NCBI GenBank assembly: GCA_964368305.1
Contig: CAYJAB010000007.1
Coordinates: 1-54,527 of the forward strand
Direction of reading: 5' to 3'
From: CAYJAB01 sp964368305
GTDB taxonomy: Bacteria > Bacillota_I > Bacilli_A > Erysipelotrichales > Erysipelotrichaceae
DNA: 54,527 nucleotides
Below the pieces are notes generated by a model, which was given only the letters and a program-made list of their open reading frames with translations, was not told the origin of the DNA and ran no database searches. A program made the translations under genes and the position numbers. Positions 8,779 to 16,494 of the stretch are shown in pieces. Numbering within the stretch: the first letter of the stretch is position 1; every line of letters begins with the position of its first letter.

Positions 8779-8804
8779 ACATTCTTTTCCTTTTCTAGAG
8801 TTAA

Positions 8805-8828
8805 AATAGAATCCTTTAGGATTCTATT
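8805..8828 (-). terminator. Stem-loop between the ComN-like gene and recJ
   Basis: 10-bp arms at 8805-8814 and 8819-8828 with a 4-nt loop; the stop of the ComN-like gene is inside it. The T tract after it on the minus strand is poor, so it may be an attenuator or a processing/stability stem rather than a strong terminator. Confidence 0.5.
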
Positions 8829-9105
8829 CAAACAAATCTTGGTAATCTTTGAATGACTTCCTTTTACCTTCCACAATCGCCTCATGTGCTAAATATGCAA
8901 CAATTTGGCTGACTCCTATTGAATAAATATCGTCAATTGCTTCTGATAAAGAAGAAGGATATTCATTTTTCCACTTTAGTTTCATCAATGCATCTTCTAA
9001 ATTTTTAAGTGTCAGTGTAGGTAAGTCTTCCCTTTGTAACTTACTTAACCTTAATCGCATTGCGAATTCTAATTGTTTATTGTTTTTTAATACTTCTTGA
9101 TACAT
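8824..9105 (-). CDS. Small protein, ComN/YrzD-like post-transcriptional regulator
   Basis: 93 residues, no signal peptide or membrane segment, mostly predicted helix. The segment LTLKNLEDALMKLKWKNE with DDIYSIGVSQIVAYLAHEAI fits the small Bacillus ComN (YrzD) family: an N-terminal helix ending in a K-W motif, then a DI-x-S-x-x-V-x-x-x-V-x-Y-L motif. ComN influences comE mRNA localisation in B. subtilis. Synteny helps: in Bacillus, yrzD lies near recJ, apt and relA, as here. The assignment rests on this partial similarity and position. A good ribosome site (AAAGGGG) precedes the start. Confidence 0.5.
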   Translation of the reverse strand: MYQEVLKNNKQLEFAMRLRLSKLQREDLPTLTLKNLEDALMKLKWKNEYPSSLSEAIDDIYSIGVSQIVAYLAHEAIVEGKRKSFKDYQDLFE

Positions 9106-9129
9106 AATTTACCCCTTTAAATACTCCTA

Positions 9130-10437
9130 CTATTTATTAAAAGAATTCACATATTCTTTAAAAATATTGCCTCTCTCCTCAAAATTATTAAACTGATCAT
9201 AACTTGCACAGGCTGGTGAGAATAATACTACATCATTTTCTTGTGCAAGTAAATGTGCTTTTTCAACTGCTTGTTTTAAATCATCTACTACAATTGCATT
9301 TTCTTTTAAAGTTCTTAATTCATGTTTTGTTGCACCATATACAATCAAATGCTTCATTCGATCAACATAAGGCTCTAGCTCCTTAAATCCTGTCTTTTTA
9401 TCATATCCACCCGCTAATAAAATAACTGAATGTTCAAATGATTTTAAAGCCGCAATTGTAGAATCCGTATTTGTTGCTTTTGAATCATTATAGTACTTAA
9501 CCCCTTGAATCGTATTTACATATTCAATGCGATGTTCAACTCCTTTAAACTCTAAAATAGCCTCTTGAATAAGATGTGGCTCTACACCCATTTTAAACGC
9601 CATACAAGCCGCAACCATTGCATTTGACAAGTTATGTCTTCCAACAAGTCGAAGTGTATCACACTTAAATAAAACAGTGTCAAACAAATACACACAGTTA
9701 TCTTCAACTCTTAAGTCCGCATTTGTAGTGTTTAAAGAAAAAGTAATCACTTTACATTTGATATCAGTTGCATATTTAACGACCATTTCATCATCCAAAT
9801 TTAAAATAAACCAATCATCATCAACTTGATTATTATAAACCAATGTCTTTGCTTTATAATAATCTTCAAGACTATCAAAATAATCTAGATGATCTGGTGT
9901 TAAATTTAGTATTGTAGAAACTACAGGATGAAATGAAGGCGTTGCGATCAATTGAAATGCCGAGATTTCAATTGCAACATTCGCTTCTTCATTTAAGTGT
10001 TTATATACCAACTCACAAAATGCTGTACCTATATTTCCTCCAACCAACGCTTGAATGCTTTGTTTTTTTAATATTTCATATAATAAAGTTGTAGTTGTTG
10101 TCTTTCCATTTGTTCCAGTAATTGCAGCTAGTGAAAAATCAGTTGAATACTGTAAACCAATTTCAAATTCATTATAAATTTTTATATTTAAATCATTAAA
10201 ATACTTCACAAAAGGAACATGATATGGAATACCAGGGTTTTTTACAATAAAATCCCATTTAATTTCCTTTAAATGGTCTGGATGTCCTAAATCATAAACT
10301 TCAATCCCTTTTTCGATCAACTCTAATTTAGGTAGAATTTCATTTTTATCTGTAATAACAACTTCATGTCCCATTTTATTTAAAAGCAGTGCAGCATAAT
10401 ATCCACTACGTGCACATCCAATTACCAATACCTTCAT
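9130..10437 (-). CDS. murD: UDP-N-acetylmuramoyl-L-alanine:D-glutamate ligase
   Basis: 435 residues from the ATG at 10437. A TTG at 10446 would add three residues and overlap mraY; I prefer the ATG that begins one base after the mraY stop. Mur-ligase features: N-terminal Rossmann domain (KVLVIGCARSGYYAALLL), ATP loop AAITGTNGKTTTTTLL (about 105-120), NLTPDHLDYF and the C-terminal YYNDSKATNTDST signature. It adds D-Glu to UDP-MurNAc-L-Ala in the cytoplasm. The mraY-murD pair is classic dcw order, but murG, murC, ftsW, ftsA and ftsZ do not follow. Confidence 0.97.
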   Translation of the reverse strand: MKVLVIGCARSGYYAALLLNKMGHEVVITDKNEILPKLELIEKGIEVYDLGHPDHLKEIKWDFIVKNPGIPYHVPFVKYFNDLNIKIYNEFEIGLQYSTDFSLAAITGTNGKTTTTTLLYEILKKQSIQALVGGNIGTAFCELVYKHLNEEANVAIEISAFQLIATPSFHPVVSTILNLTPDHLDYFDSLEDYYKAKTLVYNNQVDDDWFILNLDDEMVVKYATDIKCKVITFSLNTTNADLRVEDNCVYLFDTVLFKCDTLRLVGRHNLSNAMVAACMAFKMGVEPHLIQEAILEFKGVEHRIEYVNTIQGVKYYNDSKATNTDSTIAALKSFEHSVILLAGGYDKKTGFKELEPYVDRMKHLIVYGATKHELRTLKENAIVVDDLKQAVEKAHLLAQENDVVLFSPACASYDQFNNFEERGNIFKEYVNSFNK

Positions 10438-10438
10438 A

Positions 10439-11401
10439 CTATACAAGCCCTATTACAAACCCAAGAATTGCACACACAATCCCAAGTCCCCAAAACGCTA
10501 AAACAACACTCGTTTCCTTATGTCCAGATAATGTGAAACTGTAATGAATAGGCGTATATTTAAACACTTTCTTTTTCCTAAATTTAACACTTAAAAGTTG
10601 AATAATAACGCACAGTGTTTCCCAAACAAAAACACCACCTATCACAACCAGTGCAATCTCCTGTTTTAAAACCATAGCCAGTGCAGCAAGTAAACCACCT
10701 AATGCAAGTGATCCTGTATCTCCCATAAATATTTTAGCAGGATAAACATTGTATTTTAAATATCCTAATAAAGATCCAATCACTGCGATAATCAAAACTG
10801 CAATCCCTGTGCTTTCAGATTGAGCAGCAAATAATACAAATGGTGTAAGTGCAAATAAACTTGTCCCTGCTGCTAAACCATCCATACCATCTGTAAGGTT
10901 TACCGCATTGCTTGCTCCAGTAAACATAAAAAGTACTAATAGAAAATACAAGCCACCTAAATCAATAGAATATTCAATAAAAGGAATTACGACTGTTGTA
11001 GATGCATTTTCTTTATACGCTAGAAAAAAAACAAACGCTAAAAAAAGCTGCATGATAAATTTCACTTTCGCTGGAAGTCCATCATTATTTTTTTTAACTA
11101 CAATAATGTAATCATCTATAAACCCAATTATACCATAGCAAAAGAAAGCCATAATCACCAATAGTAAGTCATAATTATTAAATAAGTCATCTGAAAATAA
11201 TAAAGTAATAATAATTGGTATAATAACAAACGCAAGTCCTCCCATAGTAGGTGTACCTTTCTTTTGTTTAAAATCATCCAATGAATACTCACTAATTGAC
11301 TGTCCGTACTTAATTTTTTTTAAAAAAGGAATCATTTTTGGCAACACAACAAGTGTACCTAATAAACTTACAATAAATACTACCCCTAGTTTTAATCCCA
11401 T
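10439..11401 (-). CDS. mraY: Phospho-N-acetylmuramoyl-pentapeptide transferase
   Basis: 320 residues, about ten membrane segments. Signatures of the PNPT superfamily: GIIGFIDDYIIV (DD pair), NLTDGMDGLAAGTS and FMGDTGSLALGG, with C-terminal HxSFTLSGHKE-type residues. It transfers phospho-MurNAc-pentapeptide to undecaprenyl phosphate, forming lipid I. AAGGAGG is 7 nt before the ATG at 11401. A terminator lies between the PBP gene and this one and a promoter precedes it (11462-11470), so mraY-murD is probably a transcription unit of its own. Confidence 0.97.
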   Translation of the reverse strand: MGLKLGVVFIVSLLGTLVVLPKMIPFLKKIKYGQSISEYSLDDFKQKKGTPTMGGLAFVIIPIIITLLFSDDLFNNYDLLLVIMAFFCYGIIGFIDDYIIVVKKNNDGLPAKVKFIMQLFLAFVFFLAYKENASTTVVIPFIEYSIDLGGLYFLLVLFMFTGASNAVNLTDGMDGLAAGTSLFALTPFVLFAAQSESTGIAVLIIAVIGSLLGYLKYNVYPAKIFMGDTGSLALGGLLAALAMVLKQEIALVVIGGVFVWETLCVIIQLLSVKFRKKKVFKYTPIHYSFTLSGHKETSVVLAFWGLGIVCAILGFVIGLV

Positions 11402-11461
11402 ATGTTGCCTCCTTATTTTAGATATTCTCTCATATAAATTTTTATGATTTTTTGCTTTTTT

Positions 11462-11470
11462 ATTATACCA
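11462..11470 (-). promoter_or_regulatory. Extended -10 promoter for mraY
   Basis: On the minus strand TGGTATAAT (TATAAT at 11467-11462) supplies an extended -10; the matching -35 is weak. It lies about 60 nt upstream of mraY and downstream of the PBP terminator, consistent with restarting transcription in the split dcw cluster. Confidence 0.5.
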
Positions 11471-11587
11471 TTAATTCATTTCAATCGATATAAAATAGAT
11501 ATCAAATATTCATTTTTTATAAAATCACATAAAACCATTTAGTATTTTATCATAAAACATTTTATAGATACATAATTTATAATAAAT

Positions 11588-11617
11588 AAAAAGATAAATA
11601 CGAAAGTATTTATCTTT
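11588..11617 (-). terminator. Terminator after the PBP gene
   Basis: 12-bp arms at 11590-11601 and 11606-11617 with loop GAAA on the plus strand. On the minus strand a T-rich tract follows. It contains the PBP stop codon and separates mraZ-rsmH-ftsL-PBP from mraY-murD. Confidence 0.8.
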
Positions 11618-13766
11618 ATTGCAATTTAATAACAATTAAGTCATTTTCATGTATTAATGTATCACTTGGCATACTTTGTTCAACAACTTGACCTGACCCT
11701 TCTATGATTACATCTTGTTCAATTAATGAAAAGAAAGCAACAACATCTTTGCGTGACCATCCTGTCATATCGACCATTAAATGATCTGATTTATTTGTAA
11801 GTAAAAACAATTTCTCATTGCTTACTATCTCACTATCTTTTGTAGGAAATTGAGCTATAACTTGCGTACCACTTCCAATAATAATTTTACTAACATTCAT
11901 ATCCTGTGTTTGAATATCTACATACTCCAATGAATGATTTACATAGTTTTTTACTGCATAATAACTTAATTGTTCAGTAATCTGTTCATCCTCTACAGTT
12001 GGGTTATTATTATCAAGTAAATTATATGTAATCGCTACTTCTTGAATAAGTTGCGTGATCGGATCTGTTTTAACATGTGCTTGATTTGTATATTCACATT
12101 CATAAGCATAATAGATCATAAATTGTGGATCATCATAAGGAAATGCACCTACAAATGATATAATAACGCGCTCATCATCATATTGTCCATTCCTAAAAAT
12201 TTGCGCAGTCCCTGTTTTTCCGACCACCTCTAAGTTATCTACTTGATAGAATCTACCGCTTCCATCCTCTGTATTAACAACATCATACATTAAATCAATC
12301 AATTCTTCTGAGGTACTACTTTTAATTGGATTTGAAACTACTGTCTTTTCAGGTGCTTGATAGGTTGCTTCATTTGTCTCACTGTTTTTTATTTCTTGCA
12401 CAAAATATGGCTTTACCATTTCTCCACCATTGAAAACAGCACTATATGCTTGCATTATTTGTAGCATTGTAACAGAAGAACCTTGTCCATACCCTAATGC
12501 TATTTTTTCAATTGCATAATTGAATTGTTCAACTCCTGATGTTTCAAGGATTCTATCTGTTTCTACTTTTTCAAAAAAACCAAATTTATGAATATAATCT
12601 TGAAATGTACTTGTACTAACATAGTTGGATAAAAGCTCAGCAATCGCAACATTTGATGAATAACGATATCCTTTATTAAAATCAATGTATCCCCAATCTT
12701 TATTCGATGCATTATTTATCGTAGCTGAGTATTTTCCATCATAAACACGATAAGGTTCTTTATTTAAAGATCCCATTTTAAACGTACTTGAATCAAAGAT
12801 ATCTGTTCCTACATAGACACCAGAATCAATAGCTGCAGCATATGTAAAAGTTTTCATTGTTGAACCTGGTTCATAAGCGTATTGTGAACCAGTATTAGTG
12901 TAATCAACTATCTCTTTCACATTTAAATCAAATGTAGGAGCACTTCCCCATGCTAAAACCTCACCTGTGTTTACATTCATAACACTTGCCCATGCACTTG
13001 ATGTATTTAATTGATTCATACTTTCTTCTAAAGATGCTTCAAGTGCCTCTTGTATTCTTCCGTCTAAAGTAAGATAAAGGTCATCCCCATTTACTGCTTC
13101 TTTTTCATCAATATAAGCTCCAGATAAAAAATAACCATCTTTTGTTACTTGTTGTGTAATTGAACCATCTGTTCCAGATAGTTCCTCATTAAACCCAGCC
13201 TCCAATCCCATTTTTCCAATTAGTGTGTCAGTTTCTGCATCATATTGTGCAAAACCAATTAAATGAGATGCAAAACTACCAATAGGATATTCTCGAGCTC
13301 TTGTCTCTACAAATTCAATTCCTGGTAACTTTAATTGTTGAATTGACTCTTTTTGAGTCAAAGTTAGACCTTTAAATTCAACTTGATATCTATCTTTTGT
13401 TAATGATTCATAAATACTTTCCTGACTTATTTCTATGTATTCTGAGAGTTGTTTTGATGTTTCATATGGGTCAACTACATACGCTGGTACATTTGGTAAA
13501 CTCGGCCTATTTTCATCTAAAATAGCAACCATTGTATATGAAACTACATCGGTTGCGATTACATTATTATTTCCATCATAGATTGTTCCTCTTTTAGCAG
13601 GAATTTTACTTTCTACAAATGTAGATTCATATTTTGTGATATCAGTATTACTTCTTAAATGGATTCCCGTTAAAGATACATATACGGTATTCGCGCATAC
13701 TGCACTAATTAAAACTGCAAATACAGTTGTAATTAATACAATCATTCTATTACTACTTTTATTCAT
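11616..13766 (-). CDS. Class B penicillin-binding protein (FtsI/PBP2B/SpoVD group) with PASTA domains
   Basis: 716 residues. One N-terminal membrane anchor (about 9-31), a pedestal domain starting RGTIYDGNNNVIATD (59-73), and a transpeptidase domain with SxxK at 302-305 (STMK), SxN at 370-372 (SSN) and KTGT at 517-520. C-terminal tail has one or two PASTA-like repeats (from about 625). It cross-links septal peptidoglycan outside the membrane. Position after rsmH-ftsL is the position of ftsI/pbpB in dcw clusters; SpoVD has the same architecture, and with no sporulation genes in view I favour the division role. The start overlaps the end of ftsL by 8 nt with no strong ribosome site, indicating translational coupling. 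Confidence 0.93.
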   Translation of the reverse strand: MNKSSNRMIVLITTVFAVLISAVCANTVYVSLTGIHLRSNTDITKYESTFVESKIPAKRGTIYDGNNNVIATDVVSYTMVAILDENRPSLPNVPAYVVDPYETSKQLSEYIEISQESIYESLTKDRYQVEFKGLTLTQKESIQQLKLPGIEFVETRAREYPIGSFASHLIGFAQYDAETDTLIGKMGLEAGFNEELSGTDGSITQQVTKDGYFLSGAYIDEKEAVNGDDLYLTLDGRIQEALEASLEESMNQLNTSSAWASVMNVNTGEVLAWGSAPTFDLNVKEIVDYTNTGSQYAYEPGSTMKTFTYAAAIDSGVYVGTDIFDSSTFKMGSLNKEPYRVYDGKYSATINNASNKDWGYIDFNKGYRYSSNVAIAELLSNYVSTSTFQDYIHKFGFFEKVETDRILETSGVEQFNYAIEKIALGYGQGSSVTMLQIMQAYSAVFNGGEMVKPYFVQEIKNSETNEATYQAPEKTVVSNPIKSSTSEELIDLMYDVVNTEDGSGRFYQVDNLEVVGKTGTAQIFRNGQYDDERVIISFVGAFPYDDPQFMIYYAYECEYTNQAHVKTDPITQLIQEVAITYNLLDNNNPTVEDEQITEQLSYYAVKNYVNHSLEYVDIQTQDMNVSKIIIGSGTQVIAQFPTKDSEIVSNEKLFLLTNKSDHLMVDMTGWSRKDVVAFFSLIEQDVIIEGSGQVVEQSMPSDTLIHENDLIVIKLQ

Positions 13767-14058
13767 TTGTGACTATCGTTACAATATTGTCTTGATTAAG
13801 ACTCATTCCTTCTTGTTGAGCAATTGTCGCAACTCTTTCATAAGACATTAACTCTTGTACATCAACTTCTAACAATGAGTTTTCTCTTTCAATTTGAACA
13901 CATTCCTTTTCGTTTTGTTGAATTTTCATTGATAAAGAAACATTCCATGATTTTACAGCAATGGTTGATACTGCATATACAGCTACAGCGAAAATGAAAA
14001 AAAGTAAACACCATCCTTCGAATTTTATTTTACGTATTTTTTTTAACTTCATTTCCAT
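13759..14058 (-). CDS. ftsL: FtsL-like cell division protein
   Basis: 99 residues: a basic cytoplasmic start (MEMKLKKIRKIKFEG), one membrane segment (about 17-37), then a heptad-like extracytoplasmic coiled coil (MKIQQNEKECVQIERENSLL). Sequence conservation of FtsL is low; size, topology and position between rsmH and the PBP decide. FtsL works with DivIC/FtsB and DivIB/FtsQ to activate septal synthesis. A GGAG site lies before the ATG at 14058. Confidence 0.85.
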   Translation of the reverse strand: MEMKLKKIRKIKFEGWCLLFFIFAVAVYAVSTIAVKSWNVSLSMKIQQNEKECVQIERENSLLEVDVQELMSYERVATIAQQEGMSLNQDNIVTIVTNE

Positions 14059-14062
14059 ATCT

Positions 14063-14998
14063 TTATCTCCTTACTCTTTCAATCACTCTTAACTTTGCAG
14101 AATGTGATCGATTATTTTCCTCTAATTCTTCTTTTGACGCTATAATCGGCTTTTTATTCACCAATTTGTAATCTGCTTGTTTTATCTCAGATGGTAATAG
14201 AGGGATTCTCTTATCTACACTCTCTTCTTTACAATAGGAATTAAACATTTCTTTTACAATACGATCTTCTAATGAATGAAATGTAATAATACACAATCTT
14301 CCATCTACAGCCAATAATTCAATCGCCTTTGCAATGACTTCTTTTAATGCATTTAACTCATCATTCACTTCTATTCTTAACGCTTGGAAAACCTGTTTTG
14401 CAGGATGTCCTTTTTTATTTAGTATTTTGGAAGGCAGTGCAGATTTTATAATATCCACCAATTCAAATGTAGTTGTAATTGGTTTATCTTCTCTAGCCTT
14501 TTCTATTTTTCTTGCGATTTGTTTTGAGAATTTTTCTTCACCATATTGAAAGAAAATTCTCACTAGATCATGATAACTGTATGTATTTACAACTTCATAA
14601 GCACTTAAATCTTGCGATTGGTCCATTCTCATATCAAGTCTTGCATCAAAGCGATAACTAAAGCCTCGTGCTGCATCATCAAACTGTGGTGAAGATACTC
14701 CGATATCAAGTAAGATACCATCTACTTGATCTATACCTTTTTCTAATAATTTCTCTTTTATTTTAGAGAAATCACTATGTATTAATATACATTTATCTAT
14801 TACATCTTTTAATACAATACGTGATTGTTCAAGTGCTGTTTGATCTTTATCAAATCCATATAACGTTCCATTATTCAGTTTCTTTGCAATCTCAATACTA
14901 TGACCTGCTCTACCTAATGTTCCATCTACATAAATCCCATCAGGTTGAATATTTAAATTATCGATACACTCTTTTAATAACACACTGTAATGTACCAT
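14063..14998 (-). CDS. rsmH: 16S rRNA (cytosine-1402-N4)-methyltransferase
   Basis: 311 residues, full length. SAM-binding motif YVDGTLGRAGHS near 24-35, GILLDIGVSSPQFDDAARGFSYRFDARLDMRM-type core near 99-130 (only parts quoted), and FHSLEDRIVKEMF in the C-terminal half. It methylates C1402 in the decoding site. The start abuts the mraZ stop with no spacer, and the gene is the second of the mraZ operon, where it occurs in most bacteria. Confidence 0.96.
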   Translation of the reverse strand: MVHYSVLLKECIDNLNIQPDGIYVDGTLGRAGHSIEIAKKLNNGTLYGFDKDQTALEQSRIVLKDVIDKCILIHSDFSKIKEKLLEKGIDQVDGILLDIGVSSPQFDDAARGFSYRFDARLDMRMDQSQDLSAYEVVNTYSYHDLVRIFFQYGEEKFSKQIARKIEKAREDKPITTTFELVDIIKSALPSKILNKKGHPAKQVFQALRIEVNDELNALKEVIAKAIELLAVDGRLCIITFHSLEDRIVKEMFNSYCKEESVDKRIPLLPSEIKQADYKLVNKKPIIASKEELEENNRSHSAKLRVIERVRR

Positions 14999-15424
14999 TT
15001 ATCTATACTCCAATTGCTCTGCAGTTTTTTCAAACTGTTCATCAGCCATATTTGAAAACTCTTCATGTAGTTTTGCATCCCATATTTGAATTTTATCGAT
15101 TGAACCTACAACCATACATTCTTTTGTAATCGATGCATTTTGCATCAACATTGTCGGAAGTAATATTCTTCCTTGAGAATCCATTTCACATTCATAAGCA
15201 TTCCCTATAACATTATTGATATAAATTCTTGTTTCTTTTTTTGTAGGTGGAAGTTGTCGGATTTTATCTATTTCTTTTTGCCACTCTTCTTTTGGATAAA
15301 TCGCCAAGCATCCATCTAGGTCTTTAGTAACAAAAAAAGCATTACCTAATTCCTCTCTGAATTTAGGAGGAATCATTAATCTGTTTTTACTATCTAGATT
15401 TCTTGCATGAGAACCAAAGAACAT
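14999..15424 (-). CDS. mraZ: MraZ transcriptional regulator of the dcw cluster
   Basis: 141 residues from the ATG at 15424: MFFGSHARNLDSKNRLMIPP, the expected first AbrB-like half, and a second half with YECEMDSQGRILLP. A GTG at 15436 would add four residues (MGLI) but lies inside the repeat/operator region and has no better ribosome site, so I reject it. MraZ forms ring oligomers that bind tandem repeats upstream of its own operon and repress it. Such repeats are visible at 15431-15480. It is the first gene of mraZ-rsmH-ftsL-PBP. Confidence 0.96.
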   Translation of the reverse strand: MFFGSHARNLDSKNRLMIPPKFREELGNAFFVTKDLDGCLAIYPKEEWQKEIDKIRQLPPTKKETRIYINNVIGNAYECEMDSQGRILLPTMLMQNASITKECMVVGSIDKIQIWDAKLHEEFSNMADEQFEKTAEQLEYR

Positions 15425-15430
15425 AATTAA

Positions 15431-15480
15431 TCCCACTTTCTACCACTTCACACCACTTATTACCACTTGGTACCACCATT
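15431..15480 (-). promoter_or_regulatory. Candidate MraZ operator: five 10-bp tandem repeats
   Basis: Five consecutive 10-base units occupy 15431-15440, 41-50, 51-60, 61-70 and 71-80. On the minus strand four units share AAGTGG at a fixed phase; the fifth (71-80) is degenerate (GGTGG). The array begins inside the -10 region and ends 6 nt before the ATG, where an autorepressor would act. MraZ-binding boxes elsewhere are short GTG/TGGGA-type repeats at about this spacing. The repeats are seen directly; binding is inferred. Confidence 0.8.
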
Positions 15481-15510
15481 ATAGCAAAATGTTGGTATTT
15501 TTGTACAGTC
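15478..15510 (-). promoter_or_regulatory. mraZ operon promoter
   Basis: TATAAT on the minus strand at 15483-15478. A weak -35 (TGTACA-like) lies about 19 nt upstream. Start of transcription would fall near 15471, inside the repeat array. Confidence 0.6.
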
Positions 15511-15580
15511 TTTTTTGTGAAAAAAATAGACTTTCTCTCATAAAAAAAAGAGCATTTTATTTAAAAAGGCTCTATAAATA

Positions 15581-15609
15581 AAAAAACACTTATTTACTAA
15601 GTGTTTTTT
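15581..15609 (-). terminator. Terminator of yceD-rpmF
   Basis: 12-bp arms at 15581-15592 and 15598-15609 with a 5-nt loop; the 3' arm itself ends in T on the minus strand. It lies 32 nt after the rpmF stop. A weaker second stem (AGAGC/GCTCT) lies around 15549-15573. Confidence 0.8.
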
Positions 15610-15640
15610 ATCTCTAATTTATATGTAATTACGGTGAAAA

Positions 15641-15799
15641 TTAGTTATTTTTTCCGTAATGACCACATTCGCATAATCTATGTGGTCTTTTGAATTCTCC
15701 ACATGATGGACATTTAGTTAGCGTTACAGCCGCTAATTTATAATGTGTTCTGCGTTTTGCTTTTCTAGTTTTAGAGTTACGTCTTTGTTGTACTGCCAT
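15641..15799 (-). CDS. rpmF: 50S ribosomal protein L32
   Basis: 52 residues: MAVQQRRNSKTRKAKRRTHY, then KCPSCGEFKRPHRLCECGHY. The CxxC and CxC groups form the zinc ribbon of the zinc-containing L32 type. GGAGGTG precedes the ATG at 15799. It directly follows the yceD/ylbN-family gene, the near-universal bacterial arrangement. Confidence 0.97.
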   Translation of the reverse strand: MAVQQRRNSKTRKAKRRTHYKLAAVTLTKCPSCGEFKRPHRLCECGHYGKNN

Positions 15800-15810
15800 G
15801 TCAACACCTC

Positions 15811-16323
15811 CTAATCGTCTGTTGGCTTAAATTCTTTGAGTTTAGCTAATCGAGGATCAATCTCTAGCTTCTTCTTTTCTTTAAAATCTTTTTCTTTAAT
15901 AACTTCCCAATCTTTACCTTTTGGGTATTCGTTAATGTCAGGTTTAGTTACTGACCATGGAATATCCATCAGTATTAATTGAAAAACTACAGGCGATAGA
16001 TCAATTACATCACCTTTGATTTCATAAGCATTTCCATTTGGGTCTTTCCCAAATACAAATGTTTCTGTACTACTAATTTCAAATGGAATCTCAATATCTT
16101 CAAGTGTAATAGCACAAGGAACAGTCATGTACCCTGATATTTCTAAATCCACTGTGAAATACTGAGTAGAAGATTCGTATCGTCCGATTCCTTCGACTAC
16201 CACGTCTCGCAAATCTCTTAGACGATCAAGTTTTTCAAACGTCGCTCTTTCAAATGATAATTCCTCATTAAAAGTGATTTTTTTATCTAAATAACGTAAT
16301 AACTCAATTCTTGACCATTTCAA
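15811..16323 (-). CDS. YceD/YlbN (DUF177) family protein
   Basis: 170 residues from the TTG at 16323, which gives MKWSRIELLRYLDKK, the family start seen in YlbN. AGGTGA lies about 5 nt upstream. A GTG at 16332 would place that ribosome site inside the gene, so I prefer the TTG. The central strands (DLEISGYMTVPCAITLEDI) carry the conserved Cys of DUF177. The family is linked to 23S rRNA accumulation and ribosome assembly in bacteria and plants and almost always precedes rpmF, as here. Confidence 0.85.
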   Translation of the reverse strand: MKWSRIELLRYLDKKITFNEELSFERATFEKLDRLRDLRDVVVEGIGRYESSTQYFTVDLEISGYMTVPCAITLEDIEIPFEISSTETFVFGKDPNGNAYEIKGDVIDLSPVVFQLILMDIPWSVTKPDINEYPKGKDWEVIKEKDFKEKKKLEIDPRLAKLKEFKPTDD

Positions 16324-16454
16324 TAGATTCACCTAATTTCATTAGCGTCTATAATTATAAGAAAAAACAGCGATAAAGTCAACTATTACAACAATTTCTA
16401 TCAAAATAATTGATAATTTTATCTTTCTTACCCTTATATACGATATTTTCAAGT

Positions 16455-16484
16455 AAAACTACCTTCTAATTAGAAGGTAGTTTT
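16455..16484 (-). terminator. nifJ terminator
   Basis: 14-bp near-perfect arms at 16455-16468 and 16471-16484, with A and T runs at the ends, so it can act in both directions. It lies 10 nt beyond the nifJ stop. Confidence 0.85.
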
Positions 16485-16494
16485 ATAAATAGAA

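Noticed and set aside
15549..15573. Second stem after rpmF as a distinct element
   Set aside because: Arms are only 5 bp with a long loop; too weak to list next to the clear terminator at 15581-15609.
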